Source: Oscillospiraceae bacterium (GTDB taxonomy: Bacteria > Bacillota > Clostridia > Oscillospirales > Ruminococcaceae). From it: a stretch of DNA of 64,000 nt. Where the stretch lies: the NCBI GenBank assembly GCA_019423755.1, contig JAHZAU010000002.1, forward strand, positions 128,657-192,656, read 5' to 3'. A program made the translations under genes and the position numbers. Shown here piece after piece: positions 22,182 through 31,905 of this stretch (the stretch's first letter is position 1; every line of letters starts with the position of its first letter). A model generated the notes under the pieces. That model saw only the letters and a list, made by a program, of their open reading frames with translations. It searched no databases and was not told the origin of the DNA.

Positions 22182-25100
22182 TTAGTCCTGCTGGCCCAGG
22201 TCGCCGGGGGTCAGGCGCAGGCGGAAGCCGAAGCGCTCCTCATTGAGCTGGTAACGCTCGGGCAGCTCCGGTCCGCAGGCGTTGGAGCCCACGCCGGACA
22301 TGGCGGCGTCCAGACAGAGGACGGTATAACCGCTGGGGGTCAGCTGGAAGTTGTGGGTCTTTTCGGTCAGTTCCTCCTGGGTGTAGGGGGAGGCGTTGAA
22401 GCTGAGGCTTTCGGCGGTCTCCACCGTCAGGCGGTGGTCCGGACCGCTGACCGACACCCGGCGGCAGCCCCAGTGGCTGCCGTTTTCCTGGGGCATGACG
22501 TAGTCGATGTGCAGGTCCCGGACGCTGTCAGCAAACTGTCCCAGCCAGGAGGCCTGGTGCTTGTCGCAGTAGCTTTCGTGGGGGCCGTAGCCGTAGTAGC
22601 TCACCTGCTCCATGCTCTGGGGCAGGAAGAGCCGCAGGCCAAAGCGCGGCAGGAAGGGCAGCTCCATGCCCTCGGGGTTGCCGTAACGGAAGGGAGCCGG
22701 GCGGGCGCAGTCGAGCGCGATGTCCACGCTGCCGTTGGCGCCGATGGTGAAGGTACCCTCCACCTCCAAGAGCTTCTGGATGCTCACCGCCACCAGTCCC
22801 AGGCGGCAGCGGATGACGGCGCGGCCGTCCTCCAGCTGGGCTTTGGTCTCGTAGACCCGGACGCCGGCGCGGTCGTAGCCGGCTTTGCGCCACAGGGGGG
22901 CGATATACATATCGTTATCGGTGGGAGCGCGCCAGATGTTGTACTCCATGGGGCGGCAAAGCAGCTCCCGGTTCTGGCGGCAGAGGCTGGTGAACAGGCC
23001 CTCCCGCTTGCCGAACACATAGCGGAAGTCCTCGCCGGTGACGGTGATGCTGCCAAAGTCCTCGCTGACCTTCAGTTTGCGGGAACCGGGCAGCTGGGGC
23101 AGGCTGTAGTCGCCCTGGCTCAGGATCAGCTGGTCAAAGCCCAGCAGCTGGCCGCGGCGGGTCAGGGTGCCGTCCTGCTTGCGGCGGTAGCGCAGGTTCA
23201 AAAGGCAGTCCTCGCTTTGGGAAAGGGGCGGCAGCTTCACCGAAAGCTCCACCGTTTCTCCCGGCTGGCAGCTGGGGCAGGGCAGGCTGCCGAAGGCCTC
23301 CACATGGCCGCTGAAGCTCAGCTCGTAGTCGATGGTTAGATAGTCGGCCAGGTCGGTGAAGTCCAGGCGGTTGGTGATCCACACCCGGCCCTGCTCGTCC
23401 AGGCTGGCCCGGGCGGGACGGATGACGTTCTGGTACTCGTAATAGCCCTCGTGGGGGGTACGGTCGGGGAAGACCATGCCGTCCATGCAGAAGTTGCCGT
23501 CATGGGGGAAGTCCCCAAAGTTGCCGCCGTAGAAGTATTTGCGGCGGTTGTCCTCGGTGCGGCCCATGTCGATGGCGTGGTCACACCACTCCCACACAAA
23601 GCCGCCGCACAGGCCGTCGTACCGATCGATAAGCTCCTCGTACTGCTGGGCGTCGCCGGGGCCGTTGCCCATGGCGTGGATGTATTCGCAGAGGATATAG
23701 GGCTTTTTGCCGGGGCCCATGCCGGGGTTGGAACCGTTGGCGTTGTCCTCCGGCTCCTCAAAGTAGTCCACGATGCTTTCCGGGGTGGGGTACATGCGGC
23801 TGTACAGGTCCAGGCAGGAGGTGTCGTTGACATGGTGGGGGGTGGTGGACCAGATGGAGCTTTCATAGTGCAGCAGGCGGCTGGGGTCGTACTCCTTCAC
23901 CCAGCGTCCGGCGCGTTCCAGGCAGCTGCCGTAGCCCGACTCGTTGCCCAGCGACCAGAAGAGGATGCTGGGGCAGTTTTTGTCCCGGACGACGCAGCGC
24001 TGCACCCGGTCCAGAATGGCGTCGGAGAAGATCTCCTCGTTGGCCGCCAGGGAGAAGCTTTCCGGCTGGCCGCCTTTATAAAGGGTGGTGACGCCGTGCA
24101 TTTCCAGGTCGCTTTCCGCCATGACGTAGAAGCCCAGCTGGTCGCACAGGCGGGGGAACCAAGGGGCGTTGGGGTAGTGGCTGGTACGCACCGCGTTGAT
24201 GTTGCACTCCTGCATCAGGGTCAGGTCCCGCAGGGCCTGCTCCGGGGAGATGGTGTAGCCGGTGACCGGGTCGCTGTCGTGGCGGTTGACGCCGCGGATG
24301 CGCAGCTTTTTGCCGTTGAGCAGCACCACGCCGTTTTCCACGGTGATCTGCCGCAGGCCCACCTTCTGCATGATGAACTCGCCGCCGCACTCCATGAGCA
24401 GGGTGTACAGCTGCGGGTCCTCGGCAGTCCAACGCTGCGGCTCATTTACCGCAAAGCTGGCCTCGGCCAAAGCCCCCTGGAAGGAGGCCAGGCGGCTTTC
24501 CAGCTCATGGCCGTTGGGGTCCAGCAGGGTGACGCGGCACTCGGGGCCGCCCTGGGCTTCCAGCGCCAGCCGCACCTGCACCCCTTGCCCGCTCCAATCC
24601 TGGGTAACGGTGTAGTCCACCAGGTGGCTCAGCGGGCGGCAAAGCAGATACACGTCCCGGAAGATGCCGGACATACGCAGCTTGTCCTGGTCCTCCATGT
24701 AGGTACCGAAGCACCACTTGAGCACCAGCACCACGATCTCGTTTTCGCCGTCGTGCAGCAGGGAGGTGACGTCGAATTCGCTGGTGCTGTGGGACACCTG
24801 GCTGAAACCGGCAAAGCTGCCGTTGACCCACAGGTAGAAGCAGGAATCCACCCCTTCAAAATGCAGCTTCCACACCTTGTCCGGCCCCAGCTGCAGGCTC
24901 ACCCGGCGGCGGTAAAGGCCGCAGGGGTTTTTGTGAGGCACATAAGGCGGGTCGAAGGGGATGGGGTAGTTGATGTTGACGTAGTTGTGGCGGTCGTAGC
25001 CTTGGGTCTGCCAGCAGGAGGGCACCGGGATGGTGTCGTAGTGCTGGGGGAAGGCAAAGCCCTGCCCGTCTCCGGCGGACAGCAGCTGGTCCAGGCTTTC

Positions 25101-25271
25101 ATAATAACGGAAGTCCCACTCTCCGTCCAGGAACACCGCCTGCTCGGAGGCGGTACGGTCGTCCGCCAAGGCGGTCTCCCGGCTGGAATAGGGGATAAAA
25201 TACGCGTGATTGGGCTCGCAGCCAACGTGCAGCTGGCCGGGGTCTTCGTGATACGGGGTAAAATGAAGCAT
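22182..25271 (-). CDS. lacZ: Beta-galactosidase, glycoside hydrolase family 2
   Basis: A 1029-residue enzyme with the full LacZ domain order: sugar-binding jelly roll, immunoglobulin-like domain, TIM barrel, second immunoglobulin-like domain and beta-galactosidase small chain. Acid/base Glu in LGNESGYGS and nucleophile Glu in ILCEYIHAMGNGPGD are present, as is NINAVRTSHYPN. It has no signal peptide, so it is cytosolic and acts on imported lactose or galactosides. The ATG at 25269-25271 is chosen because AAAGGA lies 8 bases upstream; two earlier in-frame starts overlap the ribosome site. There is no lac permease or regulator beside it. Confidence 0.96.
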   Translation of the reverse strand: MLHFTPYHEDPGQLHVGCEPNHAYFIPYSSRETALADDRTASEQAVFLDGEWDFRYYESLDQLLSAGDGQGFAFPQHYDTIPVPSCWQTQGYDRHNYVNINYPIPFDPPYVPHKNPCGLYRRRVSLQLGPDKVWKLHFEGVDSCFYLWVNGSFAGFSQVSHSTSEFDVTSLLHDGENEIVVLVLKWCFGTYMEDQDKLRMSGIFRDVYLLCRPLSHLVDYTVTQDWSGQGVQVRLALEAQGGPECRVTLLDPNGHELESRLASFQGALAEASFAVNEPQRWTAEDPQLYTLLMECGGEFIMQKVGLRQITVENGVVLLNGKKLRIRGVNRHDSDPVTGYTISPEQALRDLTLMQECNINAVRTSHYPNAPWFPRLCDQLGFYVMAESDLEMHGVTTLYKGGQPESFSLAANEEIFSDAILDRVQRCVVRDKNCPSILFWSLGNESGYGSCLERAGRWVKEYDPSRLLHYESSIWSTTPHHVNDTSCLDLYSRMYPTPESIVDYFEEPEDNANGSNPGMGPGKKPYILCEYIHAMGNGPGDAQQYEELIDRYDGLCGGFVWEWCDHAIDMGRTEDNRRKYFYGGNFGDFPHDGNFCMDGMVFPDRTPHEGYYEYQNVIRPARASLDEQGRVWITNRLDFTDLADYLTIDYELSFSGHVEAFGSLPCPSCQPGETVELSVKLPPLSQSEDCLLNLRYRRKQDGTLTRRGQLLGFDQLILSQGDYSLPQLPGSRKLKVSEDFGSITVTGEDFRYVFGKREGLFTSLCRQNRELLCRPMEYNIWRAPTDNDMYIAPLWRKAGYDRAGVRVYETKAQLEDGRAVIRCRLGLVAVSIQKLLEVEGTFTIGANGSVDIALDCARPAPFRYGNPEGMELPFLPRFGLRLFLPQSMEQVSYYGYGPHESYCDKHQASWLGQFADSVRDLHIDYVMPQENGSHWGCRRVSVSGPDHRLTVETAESLSFNASPYTQEELTEKTHNFQLTPSGYTVLCLDAAMSGVGSNACGPELPERYQLNEERFGFRLRLTPGDLGQQD

Positions 25272-25335
25272 CCTCGTCATCCTTTCTCCCACTGGGGGAC
25301 AGGCGTCAGGCAGCTGCCGACACCGATTCTATTTT

Positions 25336-25341
25336 ATTATA
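25336..25341 (-). promoter_or_regulatory. -10 element of lacZ
   Basis: TATAAT on the minus strand, 65 bp upstream of the lacZ start; the -35 is poor. Confidence 0.4.
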
Positions 25342-25471
25342 CTGGCTGCCTTGCCGGCACTTCCATAGCCATTTTATCCTAAAACAGCCGTCTTCCCCCA
25401 GCAAAATGACGAAAGCAACCGCCGCTCCCTTCCCCCTTTCCGGCAGGGTATTCTTCGGCGGCGGAATGTGT

Positions 25472-25477
25472 TATAAT
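25472..25477 (+). promoter_or_regulatory. Extended -10 promoter of the rsmA operon
   Basis: TGTTATAAT with TATAAT at 25472-25477; the -35 region is not recognisable. Confidence 0.5.
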
Positions 25478-25514
25478 GAAACAAATCCGCAACCTACACG
25501 CAAAGGAGCCTACC

Positions 25515-26378
25515 ATGGATAATCTTTCTAACATCTCTGTGATCCGGGACGTGCTGACCCGGCACGGCTTTACCTTCTCCAAGGGGCTGGGGCAGAACTT
25601 CCTCATCAACCCCACCGTCTGCCCCCGTATGGCCGAAATGGGCTACGCCCAGCCCGGCTGGGGGATGATCGAGATCGGCGCCGGAGTCGGGGTGCTGACC
25701 GCAGAGCTGGCCAAGCGCGCAGACAAGGTGGTCTGCATCGAGATCGACAGCCGGCTGCTGCCGGTGCTGGACGAGACCCTCGCCGGTTACGACAATATCA
25801 AGATCGTCAACCAGGATGTGCTCAAGGTGGACCTGCACCGGCTCATCCAGGAGGAATTCGGCGACAAGCCGGTGGCCGTCTGCGCCAACCTTCCTTATTA
25901 CATCACCTCCCCCATCATCATGAGCATCCTGGAGGCCCGCCTGCCCATCCAGGCCCTGACCGTCATGGTGCAGAAGGAGGCCGCCCAGCGCATCTGTGCT
26001 CTGCCCGGCAGCCGGGAGGTGGGCGCTGTCAGCCTGGCCATCCGCTACTACTGCGAGCCCAAGGTGCTGTTCCAGGTGTCCCGCGGCTCCTTCCTGCCCG
26101 CCCCGGACGTAGACTCCACCGTCATCCGGCTGGACATCCGCCCCGAGCCCCCGGTGCAGCTGGAACGGGAGGAGTGCTTCTTCCAGGTGGTGAAGGGGGC
26201 CTTCTCCCAGCGGCGCAAGACCCTGTCCAACACCCTTTCCGGGTCTCTGGGGATGAGCAAGCCCCAGGTGGCCCAGCTGCTGGAAGAGGCCGGCGTCTCC
26301 CCCAGCCTGCGGGCCGAGCAGCTGAGTATGGAACAATTCGCCCAGATCGCCAACGCTTTGGCGGCGGCCACCCGGTAA
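25515..26378 (+). CDS. rsmA: 16S rRNA (adenine1518/1519-N6)-dimethyltransferase
   Basis: A 287-residue KsgA/RsmA enzyme that dimethylates two adjacent adenines near the 3' end of 16S rRNA during 30S assembly. The SAM-binding block GLGQNFLINPTVCPRMAE and MIEIGAGVGVLTAELAKRADKVVCIEID is followed by the catalytic NLPYYITSPI and the C-terminal KGAFSQRRKTLSNTLS. ATG 25515 follows AAAGGAG. It heads an operon with malQ (40-bp gap) and glgP. Confidence 0.96.
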   Translation: MDNLSNISVIRDVLTRHGFTFSKGLGQNFLINPTVCPRMAEMGYAQPGWGMIEIGAGVGVLTAELAKRADKVVCIEIDSRLLPVLDETLAGYDNIKIVNQDVLKVDLHRLIQEEFGDKPVAVCANLPYYITSPIIMSILEARLPIQALTVMVQKEAAQRICALPGSREVGAVSLAIRYYCEPKVLFQVSRGSFLPAPDVDSTVIRLDIRPEPPVQLEREECFFQVVKGAFSQRRKTLSNTLSGSLGMSKPQVAQLLEEAGVSPSLRAEQLSMEQFAQIANALAAATR

Positions 26379-26417
26379 CGGCCTCCGCCCTATCCCATAC
26401 AGAAAGGTCGGTCGCAC

Positions 26418-27992
26418 ATGCGCAGTGCCGGTATTTTAATGCCCATTACCTCCCTGCCTTCCCCTTGGGGGGTGGGCACCATGGGACAGGCCGCCCGGGA
26501 ATTTCTGCAGTTCCTGCAGGCCGGCGGCCAAACCTACTGGCAGATCCTCCCCATCTGCCCCACCAGCTACGGAGATTCCCCCTATCAGTCCTTCTCCTCC
26601 TACGCCGGAAACCCTTACCTCATCGACCTGGACGACCTGTGCCGGGACGGCCTGCTGCTCCGGGAGGAGTACGCGGACCTTTCCTGGGGCGAGGACCCGA
26701 CCCAGGTGGACTACGGCCTGCTGTACCGGCAGCGTTTCTTCGTCCTGCAAAAGGCCGTGGCCCGGCTTTCCGACGACCCGGAAGGCGGCTTTGCGCAGTT
26801 TTGCCGGGAACAGGAGCGCTGGCTTTCGGACTACGCCTTGTTTATGGCGCTGAAAAACCAGCACGGCGGCGTTGCCTGGACCCAATGGCCCGCCCCGCTG
26901 CGTAAACGCAGCCCCAAGGCCTTGGACGCCGCCCGCAAAAAGCTCGGGCGGGAGATCCGCTTCTGGAAAGGCGTCCAGTACCTGTTCTTCACCCAGTGGC
27001 GCGCCCTCAAGGAGTTTGCCAAAGGCTGCGGCATCTCCATCATCGGCGACCTGCCCATCTATGTGGCCGCCGACAGCGCCGACGTCTGGGCCAACCCCAG
27101 CCAGTTCCAGCTGGACCGCAACATGTTGCCCACCGAGGTGGCCGGCTGCCCGCCGGACGGCTTCTCCGCCGACGGCCAGCTTTGGGGCAACCCACTCTTT
27201 GACTGGGACGCTATGAAAAAGGACGGCTACCGCTGGTGGCTCGACCGCATCGCCTTCCAGTTTACCATCTACGACGTGCTGCGCATCGACCATTTCCGCG
27301 GGTTTGACTCCTACTACGCCATCCCCTTCGGCGACACCACCGCCCGCAACGGCCGCTGGCGCCCCGGCCCGGGCCTTGCCTTCTTCCAGGCTTTGGAGAA
27401 GGCCCTGGGCCCCCAGCCCATCATCGCCGAGGACCTGGGCTTCCTGACCCCCTCGGTGCGCAAGCTGCTGGCGGACACCGGCTTCCCGGGGATGAAGGTG
27501 CTGGAATTTGCCTTCGACGCCCGGGACCCGTCCTCCGACTACCTGCCCCACACCTACCCCCGCCGCTGTGTGGTTTACACCGGTACCCACGACAACGACA
27601 CCATCCAGGGCTGGATGAAGACCGCCGCCAAGGCGGATGTGGCCCGCGCCAAGGCTTATCTGCGCCTCAACGCCCGAGAGGGCTACCACTGGGGCATGAT
27701 GCGCGGCGCCTGGGCCAGCGTGGCCGACCTGGCCATTATGCAGATGCAGGACCTGCTGGGCCTGGGGAGCGAAGGGCGGATCAACATCCCCTCCACCCTG
27801 GGCGGCAACTGGACCTGGCGCTGCCTGCCCGGCGTCTTTACCCCGCAGCTGGCCCGCCGCCTGTGCCGGGATATGGACCTCTATGACCGCCTGCCCGCCG
27901 GGGCCCGCACCGCTTCCAAAAAGGCCAAAGCGCCCCAGAACGTCCCGGCTCCTGCCGAGGAGCCTGCCACTTCCAAGGAGGGAGCCGAATGA
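26418..27992 (+). CDS. malQ: 4-alpha-glucanotransferase (amylomaltase), GH77
   Basis: A 524-residue enzyme that transfers maltodextrin segments between acceptors, producing longer chains for phosphorylase plus glucose. It opens with RSAGILMPITSLPSPWGVGTMG; the catalytic nucleophile is the Asp in LRIDHFRGFDSYY, acid/base Glu in IIAEDLGFLTP and the third carboxylate in TGTHDNDT. The last 25 residues form an Ala/Pro/Lys tail beyond the usual end of the family. The stop overlaps the start of glgP, so translation is coupled and the two enzymes act in series on glycogen or maltodextrin. Confidence 0.95.
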   Translation: MRSAGILMPITSLPSPWGVGTMGQAAREFLQFLQAGGQTYWQILPICPTSYGDSPYQSFSSYAGNPYLIDLDDLCRDGLLLREEYADLSWGEDPTQVDYGLLYRQRFFVLQKAVARLSDDPEGGFAQFCREQERWLSDYALFMALKNQHGGVAWTQWPAPLRKRSPKALDAARKKLGREIRFWKGVQYLFFTQWRALKEFAKGCGISIIGDLPIYVAADSADVWANPSQFQLDRNMLPTEVAGCPPDGFSADGQLWGNPLFDWDAMKKDGYRWWLDRIAFQFTIYDVLRIDHFRGFDSYYAIPFGDTTARNGRWRPGPGLAFFQALEKALGPQPIIAEDLGFLTPSVRKLLADTGFPGMKVLEFAFDARDPSSDYLPHTYPRRCVVYTGTHDNDTIQGWMKTAAKADVARAKAYLRLNAREGYHWGMMRGAWASVADLAIMQMQDLLGLGSEGRINIPSTLGGNWTWRCLPGVFTPQLARRLCRDMDLYDRLPAGARTASKKAKAPQNVPAPAEEPATSKEGAE

Positions 27993-30250
27993 TGAATTTC
28001 TCGAACCTGTTGGAAAACACCCTGTCCCAGCGCGGTCTGGACCTGGACCGCTGCTCCGACCAGCAGCTGCTGTTTGCCATGCTGGCTGCGGTGCAGCAGT
28101 ATGAGGGCCAGCTGCCCCCAGCTTCCGGCCCGCGCAAGCTGTACTACTTCTCCGCCGAGTTTCTGGTGGGGCGGCTGCTCCGGGCAAACCTGATCAACCT
28201 GGGGCTCTGCAAAGAGGCCGAAGACCTCCTGGCCGCCCACGGCCGCAGCCTCGCTCAGGTGGAGGACTGCGAGCCGGAGCCTTCCCTGGGCAACGGCGGC
28301 TTGGGACGGCTGGCCGCCTGCTTCCTGGACTCCATCGCCTCCCTGGGCCTGCCGGGGGACGGCGTGGGCCTTTGCTACCACTACGGCCTCTTCCGCCAGA
28401 AATTTGCCCAAAACCGCCAGACCGAGCAGCCCGACCCCTGGCTTTGTGCGGACAGCTGGCTTTCGGACACCGGCTTTACCGCCACCGTGCCCTTTGACGG
28501 CTTCTCGCTGACCGCCCGCTGCTACGATCTGCTGGTCCCCGGTTACCAAAACGGCGTCTGCAACCGGCTGCACCTGTTTGACGTAGAAGCCCCCGCCGAT
28601 GCCCCCCAAAGCGGCATCGACTTTGACAAGACCGACATCCCCCACCAGCTGACCTCCTTCCTCTACCCCGACGACAGCGACAAGGAAGGCCGTCTGCTGC
28701 GGGTCTATCAGCAATACTTCATGGTATCCGCCGGCGCCCAGCTGATCCTCCACGAGCTGCAGCAGCGGGGTTACTCCCTGCAGGAGCTGGACCGTCATGT
28801 GGTGGTCCACATCAACGACACCCACCCCTCCATGGTCATCCCGGAGCTGATCCGCCTGCTTATGGAGCGCGGCGTGGACCTGGAACGCGCCATCTACCTG
28901 GTGGAGCGCACCTGCGCCTACACCAACCACACCATCCTTTCCGAGGCGCTGGAAAAATGGCCGGACGCCTACCTGGAACAGGTGGCCCCCCAGCTGCTGC
29001 CCATCATCCGGGAGCTGGACAAACGCGCCCGCCTGCGCTGCCCCAAGCCAGAGCTGGCTATCTGGGACGACAAGGACGTCATCCACATGGCCCATATGGA
29101 TATCCACTACTCCTTCTCGGTCAACGGCGTGGCCGACCTGCATACCCAGATCCTCAAGGACACCGAGCTGCACCCCTTCTACACCCTCTACCCCAAGAAG
29201 TTCAACAACAAGACAAACGGCATCACCTTCCGCCGCTGGCTCATGGGCTGTGACCCGGCCCTTTCCCAGCTGATCACCGAAACCATCGGGGACGGCTGGA
29301 CCCGGGACGCCGACCAGCTTTCCCGCCTGCTGGAACACCAGGAGGACGAGATCTTCCTTTCCCGCCTGCTGGCCGTCAAGCAGCAGAACAAGGCCGCCCT
29401 GGCCCAGTGGCTGCAGCAGAAGCAGGGCGTCACCGTGGACCCGGAGTCGGTGTTTGACATCCAGATCAAGCGCCTGCACCAGTACAAACGCCAGCAGATG
29501 AACGCCCTTTACGCCATCTGGAAGTACCGCCAGATTAAAGCCGGACACCTGCCGCCCCGGCCCATCACCATGATCTGGGGCGCCAAGGCCGCCCCGGCCT
29601 ACACCCTGGCCAAGGACACCATCCACCTGATCCTCTGCCTCAAGCAGATCATCGAGTCCGACCCGGAGGTCTCCCCCTGGCTGAAGATCGTCATGGTGGA
29701 AAACTACAACGTCTCCGCCGCCGAGGTGCTGGTCCCCGCCTGCGACATCTCCGAGCAGATCTCCCTGGCCTCCAAGGAAGCCAGCGGCACCGGCAACATG
29801 AAGTTCATGGCCAATGGCGCTGTGACCCTGGGCACCCTGGACGGCGCCAACGTGGAGATCGCCGACCTGGTGGGCGAGGAGAACATCTACCTCTTCGGCC
29901 GCCATTCCGACGAGGTCATCGCCCTTTACCAGGAGGAATCCTACCGCAGCAGCGACTACTGGCAGAAACCGGAGATCGAGCCGCTGGTGGACTTCATCCT
30001 CAGCCCGCAGATGCTGGCTGTCGGCGACCTGGACTCCCTACTGCGCCTGTACAAGGACTTTTTGGCCAAGGACTACTTTATGGCCCTGCTGGACCTGGAG
30101 GACTACATCGCCGTCAAGGAGCAGTGCCTGACCGATTTCGAGGACCGCGACGCCTGGAGCCGCAAGATGCTCACCAATATCGCCCGCTCGGGCTTCTTCT
30201 CCTCCGACCGCACCATCCGCCAGTACAACCAGGATATCTGGAAGCTGTAA
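27989..30250 (+). CDS. glgP: Glycogen/maltodextrin phosphorylase (GT35)
   Basis: A 753-residue phosphorylase releasing glucose-1-phosphate from alpha-1,4-glucans. SLGNGGLGRLAACFLDS near the N-terminus, HINDTHPSM, and the pyridoxal-phosphate Lys in ASGTGNMKFMANG are all present, followed by LGTLDGANVEIADLVG. The start ATG at 27989 (or the adjacent one at 27992) overlaps the malQ stop; AAGGAGGG sits 6 bases upstream. The protein is somewhat shorter than the E. coli enzyme, lacking an N-terminal regulatory extension, consistent with an unregulated bacterial form. No glycogen synthesis genes are in the window. Confidence 0.95.
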   Translation: MMNFSNLLENTLSQRGLDLDRCSDQQLLFAMLAAVQQYEGQLPPASGPRKLYYFSAEFLVGRLLRANLINLGLCKEAEDLLAAHGRSLAQVEDCEPEPSLGNGGLGRLAACFLDSIASLGLPGDGVGLCYHYGLFRQKFAQNRQTEQPDPWLCADSWLSDTGFTATVPFDGFSLTARCYDLLVPGYQNGVCNRLHLFDVEAPADAPQSGIDFDKTDIPHQLTSFLYPDDSDKEGRLLRVYQQYFMVSAGAQLILHELQQRGYSLQELDRHVVVHINDTHPSMVIPELIRLLMERGVDLERAIYLVERTCAYTNHTILSEALEKWPDAYLEQVAPQLLPIIRELDKRARLRCPKPELAIWDDKDVIHMAHMDIHYSFSVNGVADLHTQILKDTELHPFYTLYPKKFNNKTNGITFRRWLMGCDPALSQLITETIGDGWTRDADQLSRLLEHQEDEIFLSRLLAVKQQNKAALAQWLQQKQGVTVDPESVFDIQIKRLHQYKRQQMNALYAIWKYRQIKAGHLPPRPITMIWGAKAAPAYTLAKDTIHLILCLKQIIESDPEVSPWLKIVMVENYNVSAAEVLVPACDISEQISLASKEASGTGNMKFMANGAVTLGTLDGANVEIADLVGEENIYLFGRHSDEVIALYQEESYRSSDYWQKPEIEPLVDFILSPQMLAVGDLDSLLRLYKDFLAKDYFMALLDLEDYIAVKEQCLTDFEDRDAWSRKMLTNIARSGFFSSDRTIRQYNQDIWKL

Positions 30251-30259
30251 AACAAAAAG

Positions 30260-30300
30260 ACCCCCGGGCCGCCTGCCAAAGGGCCGCTCGGGGGTTTTCT
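30260..30300 (+). terminator. Terminator after glgP
   Basis: ACCCCCG (30260-30266) pairs with CGGGGGT (30289-30295), followed by TTTTCTT. Confidence 0.8.
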
Positions 30301-30304
30301 TCGA

Positions 30305-30344
30305 CGCAAAACGGGCCTGGGACCATGTGGTCCCAGGCCCGTTT
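30305..30344 (-). terminator. Terminator after the BMP-family lipoprotein gene
   Basis: A perfect 16-bp stem (30309-30324 with 30329-30344), loop ATGT; the minus-strand exit reads TTTTGC. Confidence 0.8.
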
Positions 30345-30380
30345 GTTATGCCGTCATCCGGCAATGCGATTCGTTATCGA

Positions 30381-31550
30381 TTACTCAACGAACTCGATGG
30401 AAACCAGCTCCACGGGAACGTCGGTCACGTTCTCAGCGGTAGCATCGGTAGCCAGGTTGGAAGCAACACCGTCGGTGTCGTTAGCCAGTTTTTCCAGCAG
30501 AGCGTTGTACTCTTCCTCGGTGAAGTTCTGCCATTTGGAGGTAGCCATAGGCAGGCCGACGCAGTTTTCTGCAGCGCCCAGGGTCACGTTCTGGCCGCCC
30601 TGGAAGGTACCGTCGTAGTAAGCAGCAACAGCGTCATAAACGGAGTTGCCCAGCTCCTTCATAGCGGAGGAGATAACGGTATCGGACTCACCAGACTGGT
30701 CAACGTCTACGCCGATGACCTTACCGCCAGCGCTTTCTGCAGCGGTCATAACGGAGTTGCCTGCACCGCCGGCGCTAGCGAAGATGACTTCGGTGCCGGA
30801 CTGATACCAAGCAGCAGCCTCGGTCTGATACTCGGGAGCGGGGTTGAAGCCGCCCAGGTATTTGTACTTGATGGTAACGTCACCCTGGTTGAGGCCCAGT
30901 TCTTTGGCAGCAGCGTCTGCGCCCTGAACATAGCCGTAACCGTAACGGATAACAGCGGGAACAGCGATACCGCCCATGAAGCCCAGGTTGCGGTAGCCGT
31001 CCTTTACAGCAGCGTAACCGGCCAGGTAGCCGACCTGCTGCTCGGAGTATTTGATAGCGTAGGTGTTTTCAGCGGTCTTTTCATTGCCCGCACCGTCGTT
31101 GGGGTAACCATCTACCAGGACGAATTTCACATCCGGGTGCAGGTCCTGTGCCTGGTAAACAGCAGGCTCGAACAGGTAGCCGGGGCAAACGACCAGTTTG
31201 GCGCCGCCGGCAACAGCCAGCTCGATGGCAGACAGGTAAGCATCGGTGGTCTGCTCAGCGGGTTTGTAGTATTTGTGGGAGATGTTGTTTTCCTCGGCGT
31301 ACTTTTTGAGGCCTTCCCAGGAGCCCTGGTTGAAGGATTTGTCGTCGATGGTACCAACGTCGGTGATCAGTGCCAGCTCGTATTTGCCGTCCTCGCTGGA
31401 AGCAGTCTCTTCTTTGGCTTCTTCTGCGGGGGCCTCGGTGGTAGTCTGGTCACCTTCTGCTGCCGGCTCTTCCGCGGGAGCGGACGATCCACAGGCGGCG
31501 AAGGAAAGCACCATAGCTGCGGAAAGCAGCATAGCCAGGATCTTTTTCAT
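30381..31550 (-). CDS. BMP family nucleoside-type ABC substrate-binding lipoprotein
   Basis: A 389-residue lipoprotein with lipobox SFAAC (Cys 20) and an acidic Ala/Glu linker to about residue 55. The mature domain begins ELALITDVGTIDDKSFNQGSWEGLKKYAEE, the Bmp/PnrA/TmpC signature; KLVVCPGYLFEPAVYQ, GFMGGIAVPAVIRYGYGY and GVDVDQSGESDTVISSAMK continue it. Family members bind purine nucleosides for an ABC importer whose other parts are not adjacent here. AGGAGG lies 8 bases before ATG. It is preceded by a 172-nt structured leader. The deoD-deoB-cdd genes 8 kb away could use the imported nucleosides. Confidence 0.93.
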   Translation of the reverse strand: MKKILAMLLSAAMVLSFAACGSSAPAEEPAAEGDQTTTEAPAEEAKEETASSEDGKYELALITDVGTIDDKSFNQGSWEGLKKYAEENNISHKYYKPAEQTTDAYLSAIELAVAGGAKLVVCPGYLFEPAVYQAQDLHPDVKFVLVDGYPNDGAGNEKTAENTYAIKYSEQQVGYLAGYAAVKDGYRNLGFMGGIAVPAVIRYGYGYVQGADAAAKELGLNQGDVTIKYKYLGGFNPAPEYQTEAAAWYQSGTEVIFASAGGAGNSVMTAAESAGGKVIGVDVDQSGESDTVISSAMKELGNSVYDAVAAYYDGTFQGGQNVTLGAAENCVGLPMATSKWQNFTEEEYNALLEKLANDTDGVASNLATDATAENVTDVPVELVSIEFVE

Positions 31551-31722
31551 CTTTCGTTCCTCCTAAAACTCTCTGCTCCCAACACAAGGGGAGCAACGTC
31601 TTCGTCCGACCTATAAAAGCACCGTCCACAATCTCGCAGAATGCAATCACGGGAAACGGTGCCTGTCATAGTGTCGATCCGGTTGTTCGGAATGAGCCCG
31701 GGCATGCCCTGCCCGCAAGCTC
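31551..31722 (-). other. Structured 5' leader of the BMP lipoprotein mRNA (possible riboswitch or attenuator)
   Basis: From the expected start near 31722 to the ATG the RNA is about 170 nt. It contains three stem-loops: TGAGC...GCTCA with an inner CGGGC/GCCCG; CACCGT...ACGGTG followed by GCTTTTATAGG; and GCTCCC...GGGAGC just ahead of the ribosome site. The middle one resembles a terminator. It does not match the purine riboswitch core or other classes I know. The rest of the gap, 31758-31910, shows no gene. Confidence 0.4.
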
Positions 31723-31728
31723 ACCTTT

Positions 31729-31757
31729 ATCATAGCTGTTTTAACCTTATTTTTCAA
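31729..31757 (-). promoter_or_regulatory. Promoter of the BMP lipoprotein gene
   Basis: Minus-strand TTGAAA (31752-31757), 17-base spacer, TATGAT (31729-31734). Confidence 0.65.
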
Positions 31758-31905
31758 GGAGTTTTATTTACAAACCGATAACAATCCCGTGAACAATCTT
31801 TTACTTTCGTTTCTATTTTAACTAAAATATTCCCCCTTTGCCGCTTTATTCTGTCAAAATCAGCAGAGACAACCTGCCAAAACCGCCGGTTTGCCTCACT
31901 TTGGC

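Noticed and set aside
31551..31722. Purine, PRPP or guanidine riboswitch
   Set aside because: I cannot find the conserved cores of these classes in the leader, so it is reported only as unidentified structure.
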